Of a DNA stretch of 64,000 bases, positions 25,706-35,186 are shown piece by piece (position 1 is the first letter of the stretch; each line of letters opens with the position of its first letter). The position numbers were made by a program, and so were the translations under genes. Source of the stretch: JAEUMG01 sp963805405. GTDB taxonomy: Bacteria; Pseudomonadota; Alphaproteobacteria; Rhizobiales; Aestuariivirgaceae. The notes below the pieces were generated by a model. It saw only the letters and a program-made list of their open reading frames with translations. It was not told the DNA's origin and ran no database searches. The stretch lies in the NCBI GenBank assembly GCA_963805405.1, contig CAWDUC010000015.1, positions 1 through 64,000 on the forward strand, read 5' to 3'.

Positions 25706-28700
25706 AGGGCTTCAACCTTTCCGACTGGGCGCTCAAGCATCGCTCGCTCGTCGTCTATATGATGATCATCGCGGTTATTGCCGGGCTCGCGGCCTATTAT
25801 CGCCTGGGGCGGAACGAAGATCCCTCCTTCGTCATCAAGACCATGGTCGTCTCTGCCGCCTGGCCTGGCGCCAGCGTCGAGGAGACCCTGAATCAACTCA
25901 CCGAACGGATCGAAAGAAAGCTCGAAGAGACGCCGCATCTCGATTTTCTGCGCAGCTTTACCAGGCCGGGCGTCACAACCATTTTCGTCAATCTCACCGG
26001 CGACACGACGGCCGAGCAGGTTCACGATACCTGGTACCAGGTGCGCAACGCGGTCAACGACATCCGCCTGACACTGCCTCAGGGCGTGATCGGTCCCGTC
26101 TTCAATGACCGCTTCGGCGATACGTTCGGCATCATCTACGGCTTCACTGCCGACGGATTCACGCAGCGCGAATTGCGCGACTATGTCGAGGATATTCGCT
26201 CTCGCCTCCTGCTCGTGCCCGATGTCTCGAAGGTCGACATCATCGGTGCGCAGGACGAGAAAATATTCATCGAGTTCTCGGTTAAGGATCTCGCCAATCT
26301 AGGCATCGATCGCGGCGCACTGATCGCCGCCCTCCAAAGCCAGAACGTCGTGCGGCCGGCCGGAACGCTCCAGACCGACGAAGAGAGACTATCATTGCGC
26401 GTGTCCGGCGCGTTTCAGACCGAACAGGATATTCGCGAGATCAATTTCCCGATCGATGGGCGGATGATCCGGCTTGCCGATATTGCCACTGTAACTCGCG
26501 GCTTCTCCGATCCTCCGCAGCCTCTGTTCCGAGTGGGCGGCAAGGAGGCCATCGGCCTCGGTATCGCAATGCGCGATGGCGGTGACATCCTGGCGCTTGG
26601 CAAGAACATCAAGCAGACTATGAAGATAGTGACGGCCGATCTGCCGCAGGGCATCGAGGCGCGGCTTGTCGCCGATCAGTCGGTCACCGTCGATCTCGCC
26701 ATCAACGATTTCATGACTTCGCTCTACCAGTCGGTAGGGATCATCCTCATTGTCAGCTTCATCAGCCTCGGGGTCAGGCCGGGTCTTGTCGTTGCGCTTT
26801 CCATACCGCTGACACTCGCCGTCGTATTCGCCTTGATGCAGATCGCCGAGATCGACATGCAACGCGTCTCGCTCGGCGCGCTCATCATTGCGCTTGCCTT
26901 GCTTGTCGATGATGCGATGACGACGACCGACGCCATGCTGACTCGACTTGCAGCCGGCGACGACAAGGTGACCGCCGCAACTTTCGCCTTTAACCGCTAC
27001 GCTTTTGCCATGCTTGCGGGCACGTTGGTCACGATCGCGGGTTTCGTGCCGATCGGTTTTGCGGCATCTTCGGCGGGCGAGTACACCTTCTCCTTGTTTG
27101 CCGTGGTCAGTATCGCCTTGATTGTTTCGTGGTTCGTCGCGCTGATTTTTTCACCCCTGCTGGGCGTGTGGATTCTGGCGCCGCCACGCAAGCCCTCGAA
27201 GGGCGAGAAGCCCGGCTTTGCAATTCGCATTTATCGCGGGCTGTTGTGGGGAGCGATGAAGGCGCGCTGGCTGACCCTTGCAGCGACGATCGCTCTATTC
27301 GTCGCGGCGATTCTTGCCCTGCCGCTTGTACCGCGGCAATTCTTCCCCGCCTCCGATCGCCCCGAACTGCTTGTCGATCTGCAATTGCCGCAGAACGCTT
27401 CCATCTATGCGAGCGAAACGGTGGCCAACCGCTTCGATCAGGTGCTGACCGGTGACCCCGACGTCGAGCGCTGGAGCACCTATGTCGGTCGTGGCGCTAT
27501 CCGCTTCTATCTGCCGCTCAACGCCCAGCTTCCGAACGACTTCTTCAGTCAGGCGGTGATCGTCGCCAAGGATGTCGCGGCGCGCAATCGTTTGCAGGAA
27601 AAGCTGCAAAAGATCTTGAGCGAAGAGTTCCCTAATCTCGTGTCGCGTGTCTACCCGCTGGAACTCGGTCCGCCGGTCGGCTGGCCTTTGCAATACCGCG
27701 TAAGCGGTCCCGATCTCGCCCAGGTCCGCAGCATTGCTTTCCGGCTCGCCGAGGCAGTTGCCGCCAATCCCAATGCGCGCGATGTCAATTACGACTGGAT
27801 CGAACCTTCCCGCGAACTGCGCTTGCAGGTCGATCAGGACGAAGCGCGCCGGCTTGGGCTTAGCTCTCAAGCGCTTGCTTCGACGCTCAGCACGGTCATT
27901 TCCGGCGCGCCAATCACCCAAATCCGCGACGACATCTATCTCGTCGACGTCATCGCGCGGGCCACCGACGATGAGCGCGTATCGCTCGACACGCTGAGCA
28001 CCATGCAGGTCGCCCTGCCGAGCGGCCGCACCGTGCCCTTGTCGCAATTCGTGACTGTCACTTATGGCCAGGACCTGCCATTGGTCTGGCGGCGCGATCG
28101 CGTGCCGACGCTGACCGTGCAGGCCGATGTGAACGAGGGCGTCTTGCCCGAAACCGTCGTCGCCGCGCTGGAGCCCGCCATAGCCGAGATCAGAGCGAGC
28201 CTGCCGCATTCCTATGCGATCGCTACCGGCGGCACGGTTGAGGAAAGCGCCAAATCGCAAGCTTCGGTCATCGCCGTGTTACCATTGATGCTGTTCATCA
28301 TGCTGACGGCACTGATGGTGCAATTGCGGAGTTTCCAGCGTCTGGCAATGGTGCTGACCGTTGCGCCCCTCGGGCTTATCGGCGTGGTTGCTGCTTTGCT
28401 GATTTCAGGCAAGCCCTTGGGGTTCGTAGCCCTGCTCGGCATTCTGGCCTTGATCGGCATCATCACCAAAAACGCGGTGATCCTGGTCGGCGAGATCGAC
28501 GGCGAGCGCGGACAGGGCAAAAGCGTCTGGGACGCCGCGATGGATGCGAGCTGTTCGCGCTTCCGGCCGATCATGCTCACCGCGGTCTCGACCGTCCTCG
28601 GCATGATTCCCATCGCGCCGACCGTGTTCTGGGGACCCATGGCCTTTGCGATCATGGGCGGGCTGTTGGTTGCGACCGTGCTGACGCTCATCTACCTCCC

Positions 28701-28788
28701 GACACTTTATGTGACCTGGTTCGGGCGCCCCGATGCGGCCAAGGCAAAGCCATCTGTCGAGGCCGGGCTTTCTCCGGAGACGGCGTGA
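25702..28788 (+). CDS. RND-family efflux pump, AcrB/MdtB-like inner-membrane subunit
   Basis: A 1028-residue proton-driven exporter, full length for the hydrophobe/amphiphile efflux class. There are twelve transmembrane helices in two halves with large periplasmic loops after helices 1 and 7. Helix 4 carries the proton-relay pair in IALALLVDDAMTTTDAML (two Asp). The N-terminal cytoplasmic helix and LVVYMMIIAVIAGLAAYYR match the family, and the second half has GFVALLGILALIGIITKNAV. The start is the GTG at 25702, overlapping the adaptor stop. It is bracketed by two adaptor genes, so the pump may use two different or mixed adaptors. Substrate unknown. Confidence 0.93.
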   Translation: MKGFNLSDWALKHRSLVVYMMIIAVIAGLAAYYRLGRNEDPSFVIKTMVVSAAWPGASVEETLNQLTERIERKLEETPHLDFLRSFTRPGVTTIFVNLTGDTTAEQVHDTWYQVRNAVNDIRLTLPQGVIGPVFNDRFGDTFGIIYGFTADGFTQRELRDYVEDIRSRLLLVPDVSKVDIIGAQDEKIFIEFSVKDLANLGIDRGALIAALQSQNVVRPAGTLQTDEERLSLRVSGAFQTEQDIREINFPIDGRMIRLADIATVTRGFSDPPQPLFRVGGKEAIGLGIAMRDGGDILALGKNIKQTMKIVTADLPQGIEARLVADQSVTVDLAINDFMTSLYQSVGIILIVSFISLGVRPGLVVALSIPLTLAVVFALMQIAEIDMQRVSLGALIIALALLVDDAMTTTDAMLTRLAAGDDKVTAATFAFNRYAFAMLAGTLVTIAGFVPIGFAASSAGEYTFSLFAVVSIALIVSWFVALIFSPLLGVWILAPPRKPSKGEKPGFAIRIYRGLLWGAMKARWLTLAATIALFVAAILALPLVPRQFFPASDRPELLVDLQLPQNASIYASETVANRFDQVLTGDPDVERWSTYVGRGAIRFYLPLNAQLPNDFFSQAVIVAKDVAARNRLQEKLQKILSEEFPNLVSRVYPLELGPPVGWPLQYRVSGPDLAQVRSIAFRLAEAVAANPNARDVNYDWIEPSRELRLQVDQDEARRLGLSSQALASTLSTVISGAPITQIRDDIYLVDVIARATDDERVSLDTLSTMQVALPSGRTVPLSQFVTVTYGQDLPLVWRRDRVPTLTVQADVNEGVLPETVVAALEPAIAEIRASLPHSYAIATGGTVEESAKSQASVIAVLPLMLFIMLTALMVQLRSFQRLAMVLTVAPLGLIGVVAALLISGKPLGFVALLGILALIGIITKNAVILVGEIDGERGQGKSVWDAAMDASCSRFRPIMLTAVSTVLGMIPIAPTVFWGPMAFAIMGGLLVATVLTLIYLPTLYVTWFGRPDAAKAKPSVEAGLSPETA

Positions 28789-29909
28789 TGACCGCGGTTC
28801 AACGCCTCCGCCCGGGGAGTCTGGCGCGCGTCGCATGTGGTGCGCTGCTTCTTACCCTCCTGAGCGCTTGCGATCAGAATGCGGAGGTTGCGGCGCCGCA
28901 GCCGAGGCCCGTGAGGACGGTTATGGTCGAGCCGACAAAGCTTGGTGAGGCAGTGCGCATCTCTGGAGAAATCCGATCGCAGAATGAGGTTGCGGTCGCA
29001 TTCCGCGTCGGCGGCAAGATCAAGGAGCGGCCCGTCAATATCGGCGATACGGTGAAGCCCGGCGACTTGCTCGCCAGTCTTGATGCGCAAACCGAAGAGA
29101 ACGCACTGCTTGCTGCCGAAGCTGCGCTCGGTGCAGCGCGCGGCGATGTTGCAAAGACGCGCAATGCCTTTGAACGCCAAGACGAACTCATGCGCCAGGG
29201 CTTTACGACGCGGCCCCGCTTCGAACAGGCCGAGCAGACATACAACACGGCATTGGCAACGCTTGAAGATGCCGAGGCGCAGGCCGAGATGGCGCGCGAT
29301 CGCGTCGCCTTCACCAGGCTTTATGCCGAATCGACAGGTGTAGTGACCGCGCGCGGCGCCGAGCCTGGCGAAGTTGTGCAAGCCGGGCAAATGATCGTGA
29401 TGCTCGCACGATCCGATGGTCGCGACGCCGTTTTCAATGTGCCGGCCCGTCTCCTCCAGGCAGCACCGCAAGACATCGTTGTAGAGATCACAATGCCGGC
29501 AGATCCAACCTTAAGCGTCACTGGCCATGTTCGGGAGGTCGCGCCGCAGGCCGATCCCGTCACCGGCACATTCGAAGTGAAAGTCGGCTTGGACAGTTCG
29601 CCTTCTTCACTATCGCTGGGGGCGACGGTTACCGGGAGTTTCGAACTCGAATCGGAGCGGGTTATCGCAGTTCCGGCAAGTGCGCTGACGAAGATGGATA
29701 CTGTGCCGGCTGTGTGGGTTGTCGATCCCAAGACCGCGCGGGTCTCATTGCGTCCTGTCGACATTCTGCGCTTTGAGCCGCGCAAGGTTTTGGTCTCGCA
29801 AGGTCTCGAACTGGGCGAGATTGTCGTCACGGCCGGCGTTCAGGCGCTGCATCCCGGCCAGAAGGTACGGCTTCTCACGTCTTCGATCGAAGCTGCGACT
29901 GCACCGTGA
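28785..29909 (+). CDS. RND efflux periplasmic adaptor lipoprotein 2
   Basis: A 374-residue adaptor with a lipoprotein signal ending LLTLLSACDQ (lipobox LSAC). Lipoyl motifs are VAFRVGGKIKERPVNIGD and GQMIVMLARSDGRDAVF. An alpha-hairpin (about 105-165) and barrel segments with VREVAPQADPVTGTFEV follow. It is a paralogue of adaptor 1 upstream of the pump; both share the REIAPQAD/REVAPQAD pattern. The start overlaps the pump stop (ATGA), so the order is hdeD-like, adaptor, pump, adaptor. This gene has no frame disruption. Confidence 0.9.
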   Translation: MMTAVQRLRPGSLARVACGALLLTLLSACDQNAEVAAPQPRPVRTVMVEPTKLGEAVRISGEIRSQNEVAVAFRVGGKIKERPVNIGDTVKPGDLLASLDAQTEENALLAAEAALGAARGDVAKTRNAFERQDELMRQGFTTRPRFEQAEQTYNTALATLEDAEAQAEMARDRVAFTRLYAESTGVVTARGAEPGEVVQAGQMIVMLARSDGRDAVFNVPARLLQAAPQDIVVEITMPADPTLSVTGHVREVAPQADPVTGTFEVKVGLDSSPSSLSLGATVTGSFELESERVIAVPASALTKMDTVPAVWVVDPKTARVSLRPVDILRFEPRKVLVSQGLELGEIVVTAGVQALHPGQKVRLLTSSIEAATAP

Positions 29910-29940
29910 TCATTGAAGTTGCAAGATCAAGCGCGGCCTG

Positions 29941-31629
29941 ATGAAGCCTCCTCGTCTCATTGATTTCGGGCCCTTGAGCCCCGCCGAAGAGCGTATCTTC
30001 GCTGATTTGAAGCATGGTGATTTCGACAGGCTTGGCGATGGCCACATCCCCGGCGAGCCCGTTCCCGAGCGCGTCATCCGAGCGGAGATCCTCCGCTTCA
30101 TCCTGCTGGGTGGTGATGAGGAAAACCAGCCCCACGAAAAGGGGATTAGGGTGAGTGGCGGTTGGATCAAGGGTGCGCTCGACCTCGAAGGCTGTCGCGT
30201 GCCGCGCGATATTCGGCTCAAGGATTGCGTTCTTGATGGCGTTCCCAATCTCCGCTCGGCGATCATCGACAATCTGTTCCTCGATGGATCCACTCTTCCC
30301 GGCCTGCAGGCCGACCGCATCGAGGCGCGCGGCGGCATCCATCTGATTTCGTCGCTCATCAAGGGCGAGATCAGCTTGAGCAATGGAAGGCTCGGCGGCA
30401 GCCTCGAATGCGACGGAGCACGGATCGAGAATGCCGACCATTGGGCAATAACGGCGGACGGGCTTTCAGCGCGCGGTGTTCTGCTGCGCGGTGCCACGCT
30501 CTTCGGCGGGGTCGATTTGACCGGCGCGCGGCTCGGCGCCGATCTCGATATGACCGGCGCGACGATCGAACAGGCGAAGAGCATTGCCATCAATGGCGAC
30601 AGCCTCGATGCCGGCGGCAGCATCATCCTGCGCGGCGCCACGATCACGGGCGCGACAAAGCTGGTCGGCGCGCGTATCGGCGGCGATCTCGATGCGACGG
30701 CAGCGAAAATGTCGCGGCCCGGCGAGATCGTGCTGCAGCTCAATCGAGCGGTCATCCGCGGCGGCTTCTTCCTTTGTGAGGGCGCCGCTATGAATGGCGC
30801 CTTGGATCTGACGGCCGCGTCGATAGATACGATCCACGACGAGGAAACGTGCTGGCCTGCAAAGGGCGATCTTCTTCTCAATCGCTGTCTTTACAATGCG
30901 TTTATCGGTGGCCCGGTCGATGCGAACCGGCGGCTCGACTGGATGGCGCGGCAGGAACCGCAACGCTGGGGAGAAGATTTCTGGCCGCAACCCTTCGAGC
31001 AGCTCGCGCATGTGTTTCGCGAGATGGGCCATGACGAGGATGCACGCGAGGTTCTGATCGAGAAGGAGCGCTTGCAGCGCCAGGCGAGACGCGCGCGTAG
31101 TTCCAATCTGCTCTGGCGCCGCTTGCTTGCAGTCAAGGACCGGATCCTTGGCGTGACGGTCGGCTACGGCCGACAACCCCTGCGTTCCTTCGGCTGGCTG
31201 ATCATGTTCTGGCTGATCGGCGTGGTGATCTTCGGCTTTGCCGAATCCCAATCGGCCCTGAAGCCGAACAGCCCTGTCGTCCTACGCTCGCCGGAATGGA
31301 CGATGTGCGGCATTCCCCAAAGCGAGCAACGCCTGATGCCGGCGACCGAACAATTGGCGCGCGGTCGTGCGGCGGAAGGCCAATCGCAGCTTGACTGCTT
31401 CCGCAATCAGATCGAAGCCTCGAGTTTTCCTCCGTTCAACGCTTGGATGTATTCCCTTGATACTCTGTTCCCGGTCTTGGAGATCGGGCAGAAGGAAATG
31501 TGGCGTCCCGATCCCAACAAGAGATGGGGTTCGCTGGTGATGGCTTACTTCTATTTTCAGGCCGTCGTCGGCTGGGCCTTGAGTTTGCTTGCGATCGCCG
31601 GCTTCTCCGGCCTCGTAAAGTCCAAGTGA
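29941..31629 (+). CDS. Repeat (pentapeptide-like beta-helix) protein with a C-terminal two-helix membrane domain
   Basis: 562 residues. From about 60 to 300 the chain is made of repeated short units such as GVDLTGARLGADLDMTGATI and SIILRGATITGATKLVGARI, reminiscent of pentapeptide-type right-handed helices. A charged helical linker follows (about 340-390). The C-terminus has a hydrophobic helix (SFGWLIMFWLIGVVIFGFA), a loop with two cysteines (TMCGIPQ, LDCFRNQ), a semi-hydrophobic stretch MYSLDTLFPVLEIGQ, and a final helix (YFYFQAVVGWALSLLAIAGF). Related actinobacterial proteins are labelled 'membrane-associated oxidoreductase' without proof. The helix-loop-helix layout resembles a two-helix channel, but no selectivity filter is recognisable. 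It begins 31 bases after adaptor 2 and may share its transcript. Confidence 0.65.
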   Translation: MKPPRLIDFGPLSPAEERIFADLKHGDFDRLGDGHIPGEPVPERVIRAEILRFILLGGDEENQPHEKGIRVSGGWIKGALDLEGCRVPRDIRLKDCVLDGVPNLRSAIIDNLFLDGSTLPGLQADRIEARGGIHLISSLIKGEISLSNGRLGGSLECDGARIENADHWAITADGLSARGVLLRGATLFGGVDLTGARLGADLDMTGATIEQAKSIAINGDSLDAGGSIILRGATITGATKLVGARIGGDLDATAAKMSRPGEIVLQLNRAVIRGGFFLCEGAAMNGALDLTAASIDTIHDEETCWPAKGDLLLNRCLYNAFIGGPVDANRRLDWMARQEPQRWGEDFWPQPFEQLAHVFREMGHDEDAREVLIEKERLQRQARRARSSNLLWRRLLAVKDRILGVTVGYGRQPLRSFGWLIMFWLIGVVIFGFAESQSALKPNSPVVLRSPEWTMCGIPQSEQRLMPATEQLARGRAAEGQSQLDCFRNQIEASSFPPFNAWMYSLDTLFPVLEIGQKEMWRPDPNKRWGSLVMAYFYFQAVVGWALSLLAIAGFSGLVKSK

Positions 31630-31687
31630 AATTAGTCTCAGCGCTTTTATTGGATCACGCGAAAAACATGCGGATTCAACCTTTCGG

Positions 31688-31717
31688 TGTGATCAAAAGG
31701 TAGCTATTGTGATCACA
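31688..31717. promoter_or_regulatory. Tandem TGTGATCA sites upstream of abgT
   Basis: TGTGATCA (31688-31695) and the perfect palindrome TGTGATCACA (31708-31717) lie 20 bases apart, two helical turns, and 36 bases before the abgT start. This is a plausible operator for a GntR- or other HTH-type regulator. A partial third match (TGGATCACG) lies about 20 further bases upstream. No regulator gene is adjacent. Confidence 0.35.
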
Positions 31718-31752
31718 CACGTGGCGGCGCGCAACAACCGGGGGCGGTTAAC

Positions 31753-33303
31753 ATGGGCGACAATTCGGCAACTCATCCGACGGTCATGCAGAGATTTCTG
31801 AATGGCATCGAGCGGGTGGGAAATATGGTGCCGCACCCGGTCATCATATTTCTAATCCTCATCGCAATCGTGATCGTGCTTTCTGCGCTGTTCGGCGCAA
31901 TGGGCGTGAGCGTGACGGTGGATCAGATCAATCCGCAAACTCAGCAGATCGAGCCGGTCACGACCGAATTGCGCAGCCTTCTGAATGCGGACGGCATCCG
32001 CTTCCTCTATGGCTCGCTCATTCCGAACTTCATGAGCTTCACTGCGGTTGGATTGATGATTGGCGCCATGATTGGTGCCGGGGTTGCCGAGGAATCCGGC
32101 CTTATCAATGCACTCATTCGCAAGCTCGTGCTGGTATCTCCGGCATGGGCGCTGACCTATATCCTCGCCTTCTGTGGTATCCTGTCGAGCATCGCCGCCG
32201 ATGCCGGTTATCTGGTGCTGCTGCCACTTGCGGGCGTGGCTTACATGAGTGTCGGGCGTAATCCGCTGGCTGGTCTGGCGCTCGGATTTGCCGCTGTCGC
32301 AGGCGCCTTCACGGTGAACATGCTGATCAAGCCGCTCGATGCGGTGCTCGTCGAATTCACCAATGATGCGGCCCATCTTGTCGATCCGAACATCTCGATC
32401 GGCCTCGCGTCCAACGTGTTCTTCTCCATTGCATCGGTCATTTTCCTCACCGTGCTGATCGCCTTCATCACCGATCGTGTCGTCGCGCCGCGGCTTGGCC
32501 CTTATACGCCACCGGGCGCTTCCGCCGCGGCCGGTGAGACAAAGGACAGCCAGCTTACCGCCGCGGAGTCGCGTGGGTTGAAATTCGCCCTCTATGGTCT
32601 CATCGGGCTTGTCGTGGTTTTCATCCTGCTGACCGTCCCCTCCGGTGCGCCATTGCGCAATCCGCAGACCGGCGAACTCATCGGCAATTCTCCCTTCATG
32701 AATGGCCTGATTGCGCTGATCATGTTGGCCTTCTTAGTAACCGGTTGGTGCTTCGGCATTGGTGCGGGCACCTTGCGGACGCTGACGGATGTCATCAAGG
32801 CCATGGAAAAGGCCGTCACGGGGCTCGGCGGCACCATCTTCTTGTTCTTCGTGCTGAGCCAGTTCGTGGCGTATTTCACCTACACGAACATGGGCACTGT
32901 GCTGGCGCTATCGCTGGCCGGCACGCTTCAGTCGATGAATGTCGGGCCGCTCGCGCTTCTGATTGGCTTCATCATAGTGGTGGCTATCATCGATCTGCTG
33001 CTGACCGGCGCCATCGCCAAGTGGGCAATTTTTGCTCCGGTCTTCGTGCCCCTGCTGATCAAACTGGGCGTCGAGCCGGAATCCGTGCTGGCGGCCTATC
33101 GGGTTGGCGATTCTCCGATGAACGCAATCACGCCATTGAACGCCTATTTCGCATTGATGGTCGGCTTCGTCCAAAAGTACGATCCCAAATCCGGTGTCGG
33201 CACGGTCGTGTCGCTGATGCTTCCCTATGTCATATGGATGTTCATCCTGTGGACAGCGCTCTTCGCCCTCTGGCAGGTGCTCGGACTTCCTTGGGGCCTG
33301 TGA
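31753..33303 (+). CDS. AbgT-family transporter
   Basis: A 516-residue inner-membrane carrier with 10-12 helices. The N-terminus has FLNGIERVGNMVPHPVIIF, the family signature for AbgT (p-aminobenzoyl-glutamate transporter), and a long periplasmic loop after helix 1. Later motifs include GDSPMNAITPLNAYFALMV near residue 455, also typical. Family members import p-aminobenzoyl-glutamate or export sulfonamides. The M20 peptidase gene starts 33 bases downstream, which matches the known abgT-peptidase pairing and favours uptake of a peptide-like folate breakdown product or dipeptide. ATG at 31753 is preceded by a GGGGGCGG ribosome binding site. Confidence 0.9.
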   Translation: MGDNSATHPTVMQRFLNGIERVGNMVPHPVIIFLILIAIVIVLSALFGAMGVSVTVDQINPQTQQIEPVTTELRSLLNADGIRFLYGSLIPNFMSFTAVGLMIGAMIGAGVAEESGLINALIRKLVLVSPAWALTYILAFCGILSSIAADAGYLVLLPLAGVAYMSVGRNPLAGLALGFAAVAGAFTVNMLIKPLDAVLVEFTNDAAHLVDPNISIGLASNVFFSIASVIFLTVLIAFITDRVVAPRLGPYTPPGASAAAGETKDSQLTAAESRGLKFALYGLIGLVVVFILLTVPSGAPLRNPQTGELIGNSPFMNGLIALIMLAFLVTGWCFGIGAGTLRTLTDVIKAMEKAVTGLGGTIFLFFVLSQFVAYFTYTNMGTVLALSLAGTLQSMNVGPLALLIGFIIVVAIIDLLLTGAIAKWAIFAPVFVPLLIKLGVEPESVLAAYRVGDSPMNAITPLNAYFALMVGFVQKYDPKSGVGTVVSLMLPYVIWMFILWTALFALWQVLGLPWGL

Positions 33304-33336
33304 GTCTTCAACGCCGTAAATTGAAAGGTTCGTTCC

Positions 33337-34536
33337 ATGAGTAAGCCTCAGATTCCGCTCGATGTGGCAGCAGCGGAGGCGCATCTCATGCGCTTCCTGG
33401 CGGTCGAGGGTGTAACCGGCAAGGAAGCCGCGATCGCCGCGGCGGTGTCGGACGAGCTCAAGAAGGTTGGCGTGCCGGCCTCCGCCATCCGTTTCGACGA
33501 TGCGAACAAGCGCATTCCACTGCCGACCGAAACCGGGAACCTCATCGTCGATCTTCCGGGCACCGCTCCCGGCCCCCACATCCTCTTCTCGACGCATCTC
33601 GACACGGTTCCCTTGTGCGTGGGTGCTAAGCCCAAGAAGGAAGGCGAGCGCATCGTGTCCGACGGCAAGACCGCGCTGGGCGGCGACAACCGCACCGGCT
33701 GCGGTGTGCTCGTGACGCTTGCCGAGACATTGATCAAGCACAAGCTGCCGCATCCCCCCATCACGCTCCTCTTCACTGTGCGCGAGGAAAGCGGCCTGCA
33801 CGGTGCGCGCGAACTCAAGCCGAAGGACCTGGGCGGACCAGTTTTTTGTGTTAACGTCGATAGCCAGCGCCCCGCCGATCTCATCATCGGGGCGATCGGT
33901 CAGGAGAATTGGCAGGCGGAGATCCGCGGCAAGGCTGCGCATGCCGGGCTTGCGCCGGAAAAGGGCATCTCCGCCACGCTCGTCGGCGCGATCGCACTGG
34001 CCAACGCGCGCAGCGAAGGCTGGTTCGGCCAAGTCAAAAAGAGCGATGGGTATGGAACCAGCAATGTCGGCATTTTCGGCGGCATGGACGGCAAGGCCGC
34101 CGGTGATGCCACCAATGTCGTGACCGACTATGCCTTCATCAAGGGCGAGGCGCGCAGTCCCGAATCTGCTTTTGCCACGAAAATCGCCAAGGGCTTCGAG
34201 GCCTCATTCAAGAAAGCGCAATCGGAAGTCAAGGATACCGAAGGCGAGACCGCCGAATTGAAATTCGAGCATGTGGCATCCTACCCGCCCTTCAAACTCG
34301 ACGAGAAAAGCGAAGTCGTCGCGCGCACCGTCAAGGCTGCAGAAATGCTTGGTCTCGAGCCGAAGCTAATCTTCTCACCCGGCGGCCTCGATGCCAATTG
34401 GCTGGACAAGCACGGCATACCGACCGTGACCATCGGCGCTGGCCAGCGCGAAGTGCACACGATCAAGGAATATGTGGTCTTAAGCGAATATGCGGAGGGT
34501 TGCCGATTGGCTATTCTCATAGCGACGAGTCAATAA
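33337..34536 (+). CDS. M20-family zinc peptidase (PepT/aminoacyl-hydrolase-like)
   Basis: A 399-residue cytoplasmic metallopeptidase. Zinc ligands are visible as H and D in LFSTHLDTVP, D in GGDNRTGCG, EE in VREESGLHGA, D in FCVNVDSQR and H in EVHTIKEY. The dimerisation domain lies in the middle (about 190-300), starting GKAAHAGLAPEKGISA. It resembles peptidase T more than the AbgA/B heterodimer. Directly downstream of the AbgT transporter, it most likely cleaves what the transporter brings in, for example an acyl-glutamate or small peptide. Confidence 0.88.
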   Translation: MSKPQIPLDVAAAEAHLMRFLAVEGVTGKEAAIAAAVSDELKKVGVPASAIRFDDANKRIPLPTETGNLIVDLPGTAPGPHILFSTHLDTVPLCVGAKPKKEGERIVSDGKTALGGDNRTGCGVLVTLAETLIKHKLPHPPITLLFTVREESGLHGARELKPKDLGGPVFCVNVDSQRPADLIIGAIGQENWQAEIRGKAAHAGLAPEKGISATLVGAIALANARSEGWFGQVKKSDGYGTSNVGIFGGMDGKAAGDATNVVTDYAFIKGEARSPESAFATKIAKGFEASFKKAQSEVKDTEGETAELKFEHVASYPPFKLDEKSEVVARTVKAAEMLGLEPKLIFSPGGLDANWLDKHGIPTVTIGAGQREVHTIKEYVVLSEYAEGCRLAILIATSQ

Positions 34537-34693
34537 CCGTCCTTCAGTTCGTCGCTTCCTGGCGTGCGTCGACACAATTTTTTACGGATCGGCTGGATTG
34601 TCGAGCTGGCTCACAATTCAGAAAGTCATGACCATATGGTGCGGGCCCGCCTGATTCGCAGGGCCTCGTGACGCCTTGCCTAGGTCGTCCGGA

Positions 34694-35077
34694 TTAGCGA
34701 AGGCTGTAGCCGTTTATGCAGGCCGAATACCTTCTGTTGAAGAGCGTCTGCCAGCGGTTTGTAGTCGCGCTATGAAGGGCGCCCACGCCGCCACCAATCA
34801 GCGCCCCGGTCCTCGCACTACCACCGCTTCGGCCCGCAACTCCCCCGACTGCCGTGCCCGTAATCGCACCAGCCGCCGTATTTCTCAAGTTGCGACGAGA
34901 CGTATTTCTGTCGGCATGGCGTTTTGCGCGACGCGAGCATTCGGCACTGCGTGACGGTGTCGTAAAATTCTGCTGTGTACGCGCGATCGCCGACTCGGTT
35001 GACGGATTGTTGCCTGAGCCACCGAAACCGAGGAACAGGGCGAAGACGACGGCAATACTGAGATACTTGAATTTCAT
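34694..35077 (-). CDS. Secreted glycine-zipper protein, small and basic
   Basis: A 127-residue protein starting MKFKYLSIAVVFALFLGFGG (signal peptide), with the ATG at 35077 behind GGTCGGGGGAAATC. The mature part has an Arg-rich segment (SRRAKRHADRNTSRRNL) and then an alternating Gly/Ala stretch AAGAITGTAVGGVAGRSGG and GALIGGGVGALHS, the pattern of glycine zippers that pack helices in membranes. Two cysteines remain in the mature part. Two more small secreted proteins follow upstream on the same strand. Function unknown, probably in the cell envelope. Confidence 0.65.
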   Translation of the reverse strand: MKFKYLSIAVVFALFLGFGGSGNNPSTESAIARTQQNFTTPSRSAECSRRAKRHADRNTSRRNLRNTAAGAITGTAVGGVAGRSGGSARTGALIGGGVGALHSATTNRWQTLFNRRYSACINGYSLR

Positions 35078-35186
35078 GAGATTTCCCCCGACCTAGTCGC
35101 ATGTAAAGCGGCGAAGGCGACAAACGGTGTTAGTGCTTCGCTTCCGTAGCCGACGGAGACGGACAGGTCAACCGAAGCAAGCAACC

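Noticed and set aside
34641..34650. GCGGGCCCGC palindrome after the M20 peptidase gene
   Set aside because: Ten-base GC palindromes are frequent in GC-rich DNA, and no loop or T-run suggests a terminator.
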